Made by a program: the position numbers and the translations under genes
DNA from: Aplysia californica
Lineage: Eukaryota; Mollusca; Gastropoda; Aplysiida; Aplysiidae
Direction of reading: 5' to 3'
NCBI RefSeq assembly: GCF_000002075.1
Contig: NW_004797313.1
Span: forward strand, 448,628 to 512,627
DNA length: 64,000 nt
In this document: positions 14,801-27,580 of the stretch, piece after piece
How the letters are laid out: every line of letters starts with the position of its first letter
Numbering within the stretch: the first letter of the stretch is position 1
The notes under the pieces: model-generated
What the model was told of the DNA's origin: nothing
The model's database searches: none
Seen by the model: only the letters and a program-made list of their open reading frames with translations

Positions 14801-17642
14801 CAACCTCAAAGGGTTTAATATGAACAGTACAGAATGGCATATCATCATAAGCAACAAAGCCAACCAGGTGCACTGTTTCAGAAAAAAAGGAAACAATTTG
14901 GATGTAATACAATGAAATAGACAATAGACTTGGGTATACAGAGCTATTTTTAACCCCCCCCCCCCCTCGGTCCCCTTCGCAAATTCACCACAGCCATTAC
15001 TAAAACAAAATTTCTTCCAGAAAACTCCCTCACTACATGATACATCTTTACAAGATTTTGGAATTACCATTACATGTATCAGCCTCCAAAGATTTCATAA
15101 ACCATAAGATTCTCATTTGTAACCATCTCTTATGAGTTGAACCATCATCTAAAATGGGGCAAGAGATTTCTCATATTACAAATTAGTTACAACAGTCCAT
15201 GTTATAACTCAAAGGAGGAGCAGTAATGCGAGGCCTTACCTGAGACCATTCATCAAGATTTGAGGAGCTGGACTCGCATTCTTGTTCCCAATCTTGGCAG
15301 TGCCTGCAAAATTAATGGAATAGCTTTGAATTTCATAACAGGAAAGAACTAAATTCTATTCAGACTTGTTACATTACACAAGACTTTTGTAAACCTCAAA
15401 GCAGTACCATACCTGCTCATTTAGATTATCTTTGCAAACTTACTGACAAGAAACATCTAGCCTGTCACACCAAGTACAGGGAATGTCTTAACAGATAGCA
15501 CAATGGTTGAAGACGCAAAACTTATAAAGAAACTTATTCTTCAAGCTTTATGGTTATAAAAGTTATTTCCACACAAACAAAACACAAGAAATGGGGTAGG
15601 CAAAAAAAAATTCATATGAAATTTACGATGAATTTGAAAATTTGTTAAATAACTTTCTAAGAACTATGAGCAACATTCAGTAAGAACAAAACTAGAAAAC
15701 CTTAAGAATATGTGACCTTAGTATTGAATCTCATGAAGTGCATCGTGAGCACATCTTTCAGTTACAAATAATTCAAAATTTCAGCAAATCTTTCTGATTT
15801 AGATTGGTATTTTTATAATCATAGCTATGACAAAAGTTTTACCCTCTCGACAGAAATGTATAATCATCGCTGTCAAGGCTGGATCTTCACTCAGATTCCA
15901 GAAGTGAGGGGTAACTTTCCTCTCTTCTGTTTTCTTTTTCTCTGCCTCCAATTTTGCCTGCAAGTACATTTCAGAAAGAATGATGTAATGCACAATAATG
16001 TCCAGTTAAGTTTTAGTTAGCCTTTTACAGCACTTGCAACACAATTAGGTCATGTAAGTGTCAAATATTTGAGGTGTTACAAGAGAGTGACAAAACACAA
16101 AAAGAAGGAGGAGAGATAAAAAGGATAGATGTTTGATAGAAAAGAAGGAACAGACCGCACCAGAGCACCCGCCAACCACCCACCCATAATGTCCTCATAT
16201 TGAAAAGAATGGGAAATACTAATAAGTCTTATTAAGGTACAAAAATATATAGCAAAGTAAGCTGAGAAGATTATTAGACCATGTAACTTCTGCCTTATTA
16301 AAATACCTTCCACATGTAATAAAATGTGTTTTTCGAGACCTTGATCCCTTGACTCCGATAAAGTACACCATTCTACTGTAAACCATATTCCACGTATGTA
16401 ATATAAAATTTGTAGACATGTAAATGGGTAACAACCTGAAAGCTACTTCCGTTCTATTCATCATGTACATAAATAAAGTAGGCATAGAAGGGATTTCAAC
16501 CCCTCTTAGAAGCTAACTTACCATCATAAAGCATATTATGTCTAACAAAATGTTTGAAATTTTGCTATGTGGATTTTCAAAAGTAATAGCAAAATATTTT
16601 TTTTTTCTTTTTCTTAATTTCTTTGAGCATATGTGATCTAATTTCCACCTAGTGTCTTTCTAAACAAAACAGATCAGACTCCTGAAACTGATTAAAAGCG
16701 TGACTCTTCCCCAAGAATAAAATGAAACAGACACATTTTGAACAATAATTTACTCTGGATATCTGAATTCAAAACAGCACTGCATAATAATTATACCTAT
16801 CTTATACACAAGTCTATTTGTGTTATGACGCAGTGGAATCAGGTGCTCATCAATTTTTGTGCATGTGAAGTTATTGGTATCATTTGAAAGCTGATTTATT
16901 TGCCTTGCTTTCAATGAAATAAATAGAAATTTATCTTAAATAGAACTCAAGATATCTGCATTTGAAGGAAGTGATGTCGCCTGGTTTCAGTTGTGATAGT
17001 AGCGAGAAAATGGCCGACAAAATTTGTAACTCCTATAACTAAAGACTCTTGGCAAAATTTAAAATGACATATTTTGTGCCTTTAATCAATGTTTTTCAGT
17101 AAAACTCACAAGGGAATCTGTTTTTATATGGGCATAAAAGAAGTTAAGCCGGAAAAATAAAATTCGATAAAAATTTCCAAACTAGCGGTGGGAAAATGCC
17201 TATTTCTCCGATTTCGTTATTTTGACAAGCGTCTGATTTCACCACGCTGCCTTACATTTAAATCCTATCTAAAAAACAATCAACAAACATTTTTGAACTC
17301 ACCAAAGAATCTGCCTGGGAATCCTTCAGTTTCTCCTCCCATGACTTTTTCATTTCTTCCAGTTCTCTTTGATTGGCAGCCATTTGTTCTTCCATTTGTT
17401 TTTTCATTTCTTCAACCTCTGAAAGTGACATTTATGTAAGATTATTTGTAAAAGTAATTCACAGTAAGTGTTCAAATTCAAGACCACAGAATATAAGCGA
17501 CTGCCTATGTGCCATGTTGTAGAATATGTGTAAGCCTGACTTGACATGTTTTTGTGCTTACAGTAAATAAACATCAAGACACCAACATTCATCTGAGCAC
17601 ACACATACACACATGTACGCTTGTATATGTATAAAGAAGCAT

Positions 17643-17740
<98 letters not shown>

Positions 17741-17841
17741 TATTATCAATCAAGACACACACACATACACATGTACACACACACACATGTACACACACAC
17801 ACACACAAACAAACACACAAGCAAACACAAAAACAAACACA

Positions 17842-17903
<62 letters not shown>

Positions 17904-17995
17904 CAAACACAAAAACAGACACAAGCACACACACACACACACGCACACACACACATGCACACACACATACACACACACATGCACACACGCACATA

Positions 17996-18036
<41 letters not shown>

Positions 18037-21000
18037 CAAGCACAGATCCTGACCCTGGCTTGAAGCAGCTGATCCACCCGCTGCAGCAGCCCCGGCCCCA
18101 ACACCTCCAGCCTTGAGCATCTCCAGCAGTTTTTGGTTTTCTTCTCTCAGCTCTCGGATCAGCTTGTCAGTTGGGCTCTCGTTGATGACAGCCGATGTCT
18201 TGATTGCCTTGGCTCTGTCAGCTGAGAGAACATGAATTTTTATTTTTTTTAATCTCAGACAATCAAGAATTTGTTCAACTTCCACAACAGTTATATAAAT
18301 TCAAAGAGAATTTATTTGTGGGGGAAAAAATGAGCAATAAGATTATGAAAACTTTTCTCATTTGTCTTGGCTAATTATCCCGGCCATAACTTTAATCCTG
18401 CCATGACTTTTAAGAAAGCATACTTTAAAAATGTATCACAAGTTATCAACCAAAAAAAACAAAGAAAAAACGCAAAAGTTCCTTACTCAGTTGCCTTTCA
18501 AAGTGAGCCTTGAAGAGGGCTATGCAAAGTTCAAACTCAGTTTGTTTGTTTTTTAACGAAAAAAAACCCTATAATATCTTGGGGTTTTTTAAGCTGCAGC
18601 ATTTGCTCATTGCTTCACATTCCCCAGCCCTTTCTAAACATAAATTACCCAACAAAAAGACGAAACATCAACACACTTATGGTGTCAAACCTATGAAGTA
18701 ACAGATTCAATAAAATGTTCCCACAGCAAAAACTTGTCAGCACCAATTATATTTCCTCCTCATACAATAAAATGAAGCTGTTTAGAAAATGATGGAATGA
18801 GTTGAGGAGGGGAGATCAATCCATAATCTTCCAACTTAGAACACAACATGTACCCCTCAACCAACATCTCAACCGAATTGGAGTAAAGCAGTCTGTTGCT
18901 TGCCCACTATGTGACTACTCCTCAGATACAGTGGAACATCATCTGTTCTTCTGCAGAAAACTAACTGATTTAAGGGGATGTTTTCTTCCCAAGCTACCCC
19001 ACACATCTAATTGCCTCTACTCCTCAAGACAACAATTAGAACAAACATGCAACTATTACCGAATGGCATCATGCAGAAGAGTTAACGTTCAGATGCTACT
19101 GGATCGCTAACAACAACAACAACAACAACAACAGAAAATGATGGAAACAAAACTTGTAATGGACAACTGAAGTTTTCTCTTACCAAATTTAAGAGTGGAC
19201 AAAGTCTCTTCATAGTTGATGTCTGCAGGACTGAGGGCAGCAACCTGATGAAAGTTGTGAATTATCATTTCAATCTCAGATTAACATAAAATTAATTTCA
19301 CCTATGACTTGATTCATTATCTCAAAAGGTCAACAATGAAAGTCAAATTGTCTTCTTTAAATGAAAATAAAACAAAACAATGCTAAGGCAGAAATTCATA
19401 AAGCTACCAACCAAAATGAGTTGAAAGAGATAAGTGATCTTATATGAATGAATACAAATTTTGACAGTGATACTAAAAAGACCCAACTCTAAAGGAATTA
19501 ATAGTACCATTCCAGCCAATGTTATATCCAGCTTAAGACATTGTTAGGACGATTCATCTTCCTTACATTAACTACAGTAAAAAGAGCCCTGGAAAGTATC
19601 CAAATATAACAATTGAGTGAAATGACTTATTCCGCTTCGTTGTTCTCACGGCCGCACCCCAGTACCCTCTGGCAAAAATAATGCTAATGAGGTCATCACA
19701 ATATTTGACAATGAAAAGGCAACTGAAAAAGAATAACTTGAGCCTTACCATGACTGTTTTACTGTTTCCCCCCAGAGCATTGTTAAGGAGCTTTGTCAGA
19801 ACAGAATCTCGGAATGGAACTGAAATTATAACAATCAATACAAGATTACTCATTTCAAAAAATCCTTTATGAGGTACAAAGTATAACAAATAAGGGAAAA
19901 GTTAAACATTCTTCAATTTGACATGAGATTAGTTTTAGCCTGCACCTTCTCTTCCTTTCTGTTAAAAAAATAAGGCAGTCAAGAGGGAAAAGGAGATGTT
20001 ATTTGTTTCGAAGAAAAAATGCAAAAATACCTAGGCTACTTTTTTCCTTCTTTTTCTACCTTGTCTTTCTTTCTCTTCCTCCATTTTTCTTAGTCCTGTG
20101 TTTAAAAAATAAGCCTAGTCAGACATATATGAACAGGGAAATGTGACAAAACAACTGATATCATGGTGTCATAAAGAAAGAACAATTACATTACTTAACT
20201 CTTTATAACTTAAAAATACAGACATCTTACCAAGTACATTCTTCTTCCCACCAGCCATGTCAGCAAGTGCTTTGATACAATTTCCCAAGGTACTCAGAGA
20301 CTTGTTGATGGCAGAACCCTCCTTCAAACGGTCTCCGGTTGCACCAGTACTGTCTGCCCTCTCACTGGTAGTCGCAAAATGATAAAAACAAAACATGTGA
20401 CGAACAAAATTCAGACTGAACAGTGTATTATCAGATGGTACAAAGGAATGTGAGGTGAGATAGAAGGGGATGTGAAATCTTGAGAGCTGTCCTTAAGGTG
20501 GTGCAAGATAGATTATCAAATATCACTTTAAATTCTTTTTTTTTTTTTGCTTTGTTCTCCATTTCATGAACTTAACTTTCAGCCAAAAACACTGTAACAT
20601 GTACATAGTATGCCTTTGCACAGTTCAATTTTCAGCAGTTATGTTGGAAATGAGAACCCTTTCATTAACTTGAGGATTAAAACAAAACTAATTTTTTTTA
20701 AAATAGAAAAAGAGATTACATCATCTCTTGAACACAGCCATACTTTATGATTGGATGTGATCATATACCCAGACCAAGGGTGATAGGAAAAGCATACATT
20801 CGCCAGCAAGAGAATTACATCTATCCAAAAAGACATCATACAGTTAAGACACACACTGGAGAAGAGTAAAGAGTAAAGCTGCACATGTTCACATAGTGTT
20901 CTTTTTCATATGCAGTGCTCACCTGCCTGCCAAATCCACAATGTTGATAATCGATGTCTTTGTCATACTTTGACCAGCTTCATTCTTCTCCTTTTGTGTA

Positions 21001-24000
21001 AAAGTCATTGCCACAATTGTGTGAGCTCGACTGAAAAAAACATCAACAGTTGTCACATGCAGCCAGAAGTTACAGAATTTTGAAATAAAGAATAAATTAG
21101 TAAACGCAGTTTAAGCTTTATTTAGTCACTAAAATATGAAGTATAACACATTTCTTCCAGTTCTCTTTTTTCCAAAACCCTCAATACACAGATAATAATG
21201 ATTTCAAAATATATTGTAAGGAAGTCTCAAAAGAGGAAAATGCATGATGCGCTCTGTTTTGACAGTATTTAGGAATATGTTTAATAATACATATTTACCC
21301 AGTGTTCACTGAAACCTTAAGCTGAATCTTGCACATTATTTTTCTCATCAAAAATACCAACTGTCAAAGTACAGAACCAAGAGTGGTCAAAATAAATCTT
21401 GTTTTACACATCTATTCTCTCAGAGGGAAAAAAAACACCAAGGAAATACTACTACTGGAGATCATGTCATCTCTGACTCAGGTAGGCGTATTATGACCCT
21501 CCATCCTTCACGGTCACAAGCTGCTGTTGCACATTCAGCCATATTCAGGCTAGTCCATGTTCTTATGTTATCCATTCAAGCTTTTCTCTGTCTGCCCCTG
21601 GCTCTCCTGCCATACATCTTTCCTTCAAGAACCTCTTTCACAATAGTCTCGTGTCCTTTAAAGTGGTCAAAGTATTGTATTTTTCTACATTTTATTTTAT
21701 TCAGCAGGGTTTGTCTTGTGTGTAGAATCTGACATATCTCACTGTTTGTCTTTTTTGTTTCCAAACATATTCTGGCCATTGTATGAAAGCACCACATCTC
21801 AAACGCATTTATTTAATTTTCTTCTTTCTTTGTCAAAGTCCAGATCTCTGCACCATATAGGAATATGGGGAAAATGTAGCATTCCAGCATTTTCTTTCTT
21901 AAAGTGAGAGATAGTTGCCTGGATTCAAATCGTTTGTACATTTGGCTGAATCTTGTTTTTGTAGCTGCTGTTCTTATGTTTATTTATTTTTCACTTCTTC
22001 CATCATCTGTGATTGTTGCCCCTAGATATTTGAACTGGTGCACTTGTTTGATTGTCTCCCCATCTATGTTGTTTTTCCAGAAGATTTTGATAAGACCATT
22101 GTTTTTGTTTTCTTGCTTTTCATGTCGAGGCCTGCCTTGCTGCTGTTCACTTTTACTACCCCACAACAAATACATCTATCTGGACAAAATTCTAACTCTC
22201 TAAGCATGGGCAAAGATTGAGCTGCAGATTTCATACCAGCAGGTCTTGTCACCCTACTGCAGGAGCCAGATCCTTTGAATGGACACCTGAACTATGGGTC
22301 GGAGATTTGCACAGACTGCTTAGTATGACTAGCTGTGAAGTGTTCCACATCTATCATTGGAGAAGTTCAGAATCATGCATTGTTTTTTGGTTGTTTGTTT
22401 GCCTTTGTCATTTCATTTTTAACATTGCTTTGCTTTCACATCTGTATGAATAGTATAGAGTTTGCTTTTCTCACTCTTTATCCAGTTCATTTCTTCATAA
22501 ATAGTAGAAATGTTACAATTTGATAGTTTATGAGGGTAGAATCATGAATCTAATAATACTACCTCTGGCTCACTTTTCCCATTCTGCTAAAAGAATCAGG
22601 AGAAACATTGTTAAAACCTTCCAAGGCTAAGAGAGCTATGTGCCTTAACGTAATACTGTTTTCCTACTATATGAACCTTTGCAATCTTAGCATGATCCTG
22701 CCATAATTTGACTCGGGAAAAGAATTCTAAGGAAAACATTGCAATCACCTGCTAGTGGCATTCATGTTTGTAGAAGCAATGGTGCGGTTTGTTGTTCCTT
22801 CATTCATCTTTGCTTCAATATGAGAAAAGCTATTTACAGGTGATGATGTGAGAGTTTCCACTGAGAAAGACGAAGAAAAGGTTTGTTTTAATTGACACAT
22901 CTAAGCTTATAATATAAAATACTGAAGAAGTTCCAACAGATACATAAAATGTGTAGTCCAAAAATAAATCCAAGAAAAGTTTACACAGTGCCATAAGGGT
23001 GAAAATAAAATAAGAATGGGATTACAAAATATCTGAAAATATATTCAGGAATCTTTTTAATACTGAGGAACAGTCAAAGTCTTATAAAGATGAGAGTGCT
23101 TTTTGTATTTGTCTTTTAGAGCTATGAAATTGACAGATGACACACTCTGTCTCTGAACTAATTAATGTTTCACAAAAAAGGAGAAGATAAAGAATTACCT
23201 AATCTTGAAGCTTTTAAACTCTTTCTGTCTTGATCATGCCAAAATTATAGTTATCTGGGGTTGCAGCACCAATAACTAGGGATTTAGGCATAATGTATCT
23301 CAAAGTGCAATCATTTCACTTATTTTTTCTCAGGTTTTGATGAGGCACTGCAATATTTTTTATTAAGTAATATGAACTTTTATAAAATATCAGTTGTGTT
23401 GAGGTATGTGAGGAAATAATGTTATAAGAAATTAAAACTAAAATACTTGAAGTCCCACTTTACTCTCATTTCTCTATAATTTCTACCAGAGGAATTATTT
23501 CAATCAGCACAAGAGGGTGCTCGAATTGTGACTGTGGTATATCAGTTTTGATACACAAACAAATTGTTTTATCATTACCCACCATAAAATCCTTTGGCGG
23601 GGTGCTGGCGCACTCGGAGTCCACCCTTTACAGCTGCTTTGGAGGAGAGAAGGTCCCTCACTTGTTCATTGTAGATTTCCATCATGCTAAGATGGACCTT
23701 TAAAAAATTGAAACGAGTCATTTTAAAATACCAAACAAGAGCGATCCCATGGAATTTTATTCTTGTTAATGTCATTTCGTTCATACTATACATTACTCCA
23801 TAGCATGAAGATAGGTTGCTTATAGGATCTATATATCTTCCTAACTAAAGGTTAAATTATTTTTTCTACAATCTTATTTGGAAAAAACAATGATATTAGA
23901 GGTAGAATCCCTCAAACTAATAATACAGCCAGGCTTCATGAAATAATCTCCCTGTTAAACAAGGTGTGCATTAAGATAAATTTCACACTGCATGTGTATT

Positions 24001-27000
24001 ATAAATATATATGTCATGTGGTGTGTTTTTATGAATGTGAGCATGCATGTGTCTGTGAATATGCGCATATATTTGTGTGTGTATTACTAGGGGAAGATTA
24101 TAACATACTATACTGGTAAAAGTAAAGCCTAACTGGCATAGTTTGTTGTAAAGTGTGCATCGATCAAGATCATGGGAATGCCAACAAATTGAGACAGTAT
24201 GTACATAAATTCAGACTGCAGTAGAACTAGGGGTGGGCATCAATTGCCACAGCCATATTTGAAAAAAATAATTTTCCACAATATTTATCTCAACAGAGGG
24301 AATATATCGCAGTGCAAACATGTTTAATGCAATTGCAAAAGATGCACTATTATTGTACTTTATACAGTTTAACTGATTCTAAATAAAAAGGCACAATTAA
24401 CTCTAAGATATATCTGTAGAAACTAAAGCTCAATATATCCAATGCTTTGGGAACAGTGAGAAAGAATTTCTTTCGCTTTACACCGTCATAATAAAAGCGT
24501 GCATTCAATATAAACTATAAGTAGGAGCCTTTATCGCATCGGGGGTGAGACATAAATGACATCTTGACTCATGTCATTATACTGGGTTATAGCTCAGCCG
24601 ACATGAGAACAGAATCTAAAAGACTGTTAATAAACAGTCCTGTCAAGTACATAAGTTCTTGAAAGCTAAACATATCTGTCAGTGATTATTGTTTTAACAA
24701 TCCTTGAAAGAAAACTTCAATTACAAATACTATGAGAAAAGCACTCATGTGAATGGTGAATGTAAAATGCGAACTTTACCTGGAAATCAGCATCTTTAGC
24801 CGCTGATTTTCTCTTTTCCTCAAGGCCCCTGAAGAGCTCCTCACCCACGAGAGGAACAATACCTTTGTTGCCAGGGCTACCAATGATACTGTAAGACTTT
24901 CCACTTCCAGTTTGTCCATAGGCAAACAAAGAGCAGTTGTAACCTTTCCATGCATTTTCCAAAACTCCTCGCCCCAAGTCATCAAACACCTTTTTCTGTA
25001 ACAGACATGTGACGAGACTATTAGCTTGCTAGCTCACTCTCTATAACACAAACAAAACACATAAAATGAAAAGTCACCTAAAGACTCACTGGGAGAAAGC
25101 AACAGAACAGAAACTGAAATAGATAAATTCCAGTAGCCTCAAGATGTCAAAAAGTTCTCCCAATTAATTGATTCCAAAATCAATTCAACAATTTGAACTT
25201 TTTAAAAAATAGGCTTAAACTCAACAAATGCATAGGCTAATGTTTTCTTGGTTTTTGTTTGTTTTTTTACAAAATGAACAAATCCCACTATCAAGTTGTC
25301 AAGTTTATATAACACTTCCATCCTACTGACTCCTAAAACACTGTTGGAAAAGCATTTTCTTCAATACCAGAGCTTCGAAAAGTATATCAGAAAGATAGAA
25401 GAATCGGAGCATTAAATTTTTTAATAATTCCCAAAATGATCCCTTTAAGAGCTTTGAAGTGCAACAACATAGATTTTTCAACAGTCATTGTCTTTGCATT
25501 CCTGACTTCAGTACAGTATATAGTGGGTGTCTCTTTTTTTTAAAGTTCAAGATAAGGAGATAATCGAATACAATACTTAAAAAGGAATTTTAAAGGAACC
25601 TGTTCACTGGAACATACAGGTAATATAGATGATTTTTAAAAAACCAAAAACGCAAGGGTGGCAAGCATTATTCCTTTCCATTCACATTTACAGTTACCTT
25701 TAAACACTAAACAGAGTTCAGTCTTTTTATCAACAGGGGGAATTTTGAATACTCTATCCAAAAAAAATCATACTTGAAGGTGCACATTGTTAGGCAAGTA
25801 TACAGCAATAAACTCCCTACGCTCATTAAAAGCATGTGAACTAAAAAAACAAGTGGAATGTTTTTGATGGTGTACAGGCACCATTTTTTATCGAATTCAA
25901 GTAGGCTACTCATTTAAGTGTTTAAGTTTGGTATTATTTGGGGGGGATAATAATACAATAAACACAAAATTTTCCAAAATCATTGATATTTGTTTTGTAA
26001 AATTGCTTACTTTGGCAAACTTCCTATCAAATAGAATGGTAAATTTGGTAAATTCGTAAAAGAAAAAGTTTGATTCAGTAAAGATTTCAATTTGTCCTGT
26101 TTGACATGGACAGAGGATAAAGAGGTACCCGTATTTCTGACATACTTAGCTTTAAAGAGTGGTTTGTATACTAAACTTTTAAAAACAATCTAAGCCATGA
26201 GAAATATAAATTATTCACAACAATGAAATGAAATCCATGCTTGGCTTACCTGGTCAGCATATTTACTGCTTGCGGGTTCATTATAACCATCAGCTCTCTC
26301 TTTGAACCCATCATGAGACCAGTAAGAGTAATCAAAGGCAAATTTTCTTGGTTCCGCTTTCATATTTTCTGGATCCTTGATTATGGTCTGGTTCCCAGAC
26401 ATCTCAATGATGAGCTTAGCATTGCGATTGATTTCCCTGGAGTTCTTGTATGGTTAAAGAAACTCTTTCGAAAAAATATTGCTTGAAAAAAAAAAATGTT
26501 GCCCAGGACACAAAGCAGCACAAACATTTCAATAATATAACTTCTCAAAAGGAAGGGCACATAACAAATCTCATAAGAAACAAAAAGAGAGAGAGAGAGG
26601 TCTCAAATGTGAACTGAAAATAAAGTCATTCCGTAATCTACAATTGCTTCATTTGATTACCTCTAAAAATGTTTGTCTCAAGGAATTGACAATTCTTAAG
26701 AAACACATGTCCAAATCGTCTTTCCAATAAATGACAATTCTAGATCATTGTAAGCATATCGCAGTCCTAATTTTGGTCAACACAATATAGAAATCTACAG
26801 TGGATCACCTTCAATTCCAACAACTAAACCCCGTCATTCAGTTCTTTTAATTCTAGTTATTATATCAGTTCAACTGATGTAATGCTAATGGAAATCAAAA
26901 TGTTCCTTTTCTTAAAAAAATACTGATGCTTCCAAGTTGCAGGTTTTAAAATACTATCAGCATTTTCTCTGCTGTGCAGCCATGTAATCATGCAACCATG

Positions 27001-27545
27001 GTTCCCACACTTGTGAGTCCTCCATCTGTTTTTATCAGCTGTGTTTTGTCGTTGTGTAGAGTATTTCCGATGTCTGGAGAGGCAGGTATGTAGGTACTAC
27101 GCAAGTCGCTTAGTGCAAGGCAGGTAAAGAAGTGATGTGATACTGTTTCATCCTGGCAGTCACACGACGAGCAGTCGGGTGGGGTATCCTTGAAGATCCT
27201 TTAGGTAGGAATTCAGTGGGATGTGCTGTGTTAGCAGGCGAAAGCAGTTTGTACATTACGGTGATCACATACTTCATTTAACTATTTCTCTTCCTATCTG
27301 CATTCACATTTGGACCATGTCTTTGTCCTTCTCCTATGATCAGCAGAGCTGAAAGTGTTAGATGAGTGATTAGTAAAAAAAAAAAAAAAAAAAAAGAAAC
27401 AATTAGCCAATTAGCTGTCAATAGACATCACAAATATTACACATCAAAACACTGGTTTGCTGCCCCATATCAAGTATCTTGGTCTTTCTGCTTAGATATT
27501 GTATCCCTCTCAGCCCGGGCAGGCCCAGACAAGCAGGGTCAGAAG

Positions 27546-27580
<35 letters not shown>

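Noticed and set aside
17558-18285. Long Thr-His and Cys-Val open frames on both strands
   Set aside because: They are translations of the (CA)n/(TG)n microsatellite; only 18054-18221 within this span is a true exon.
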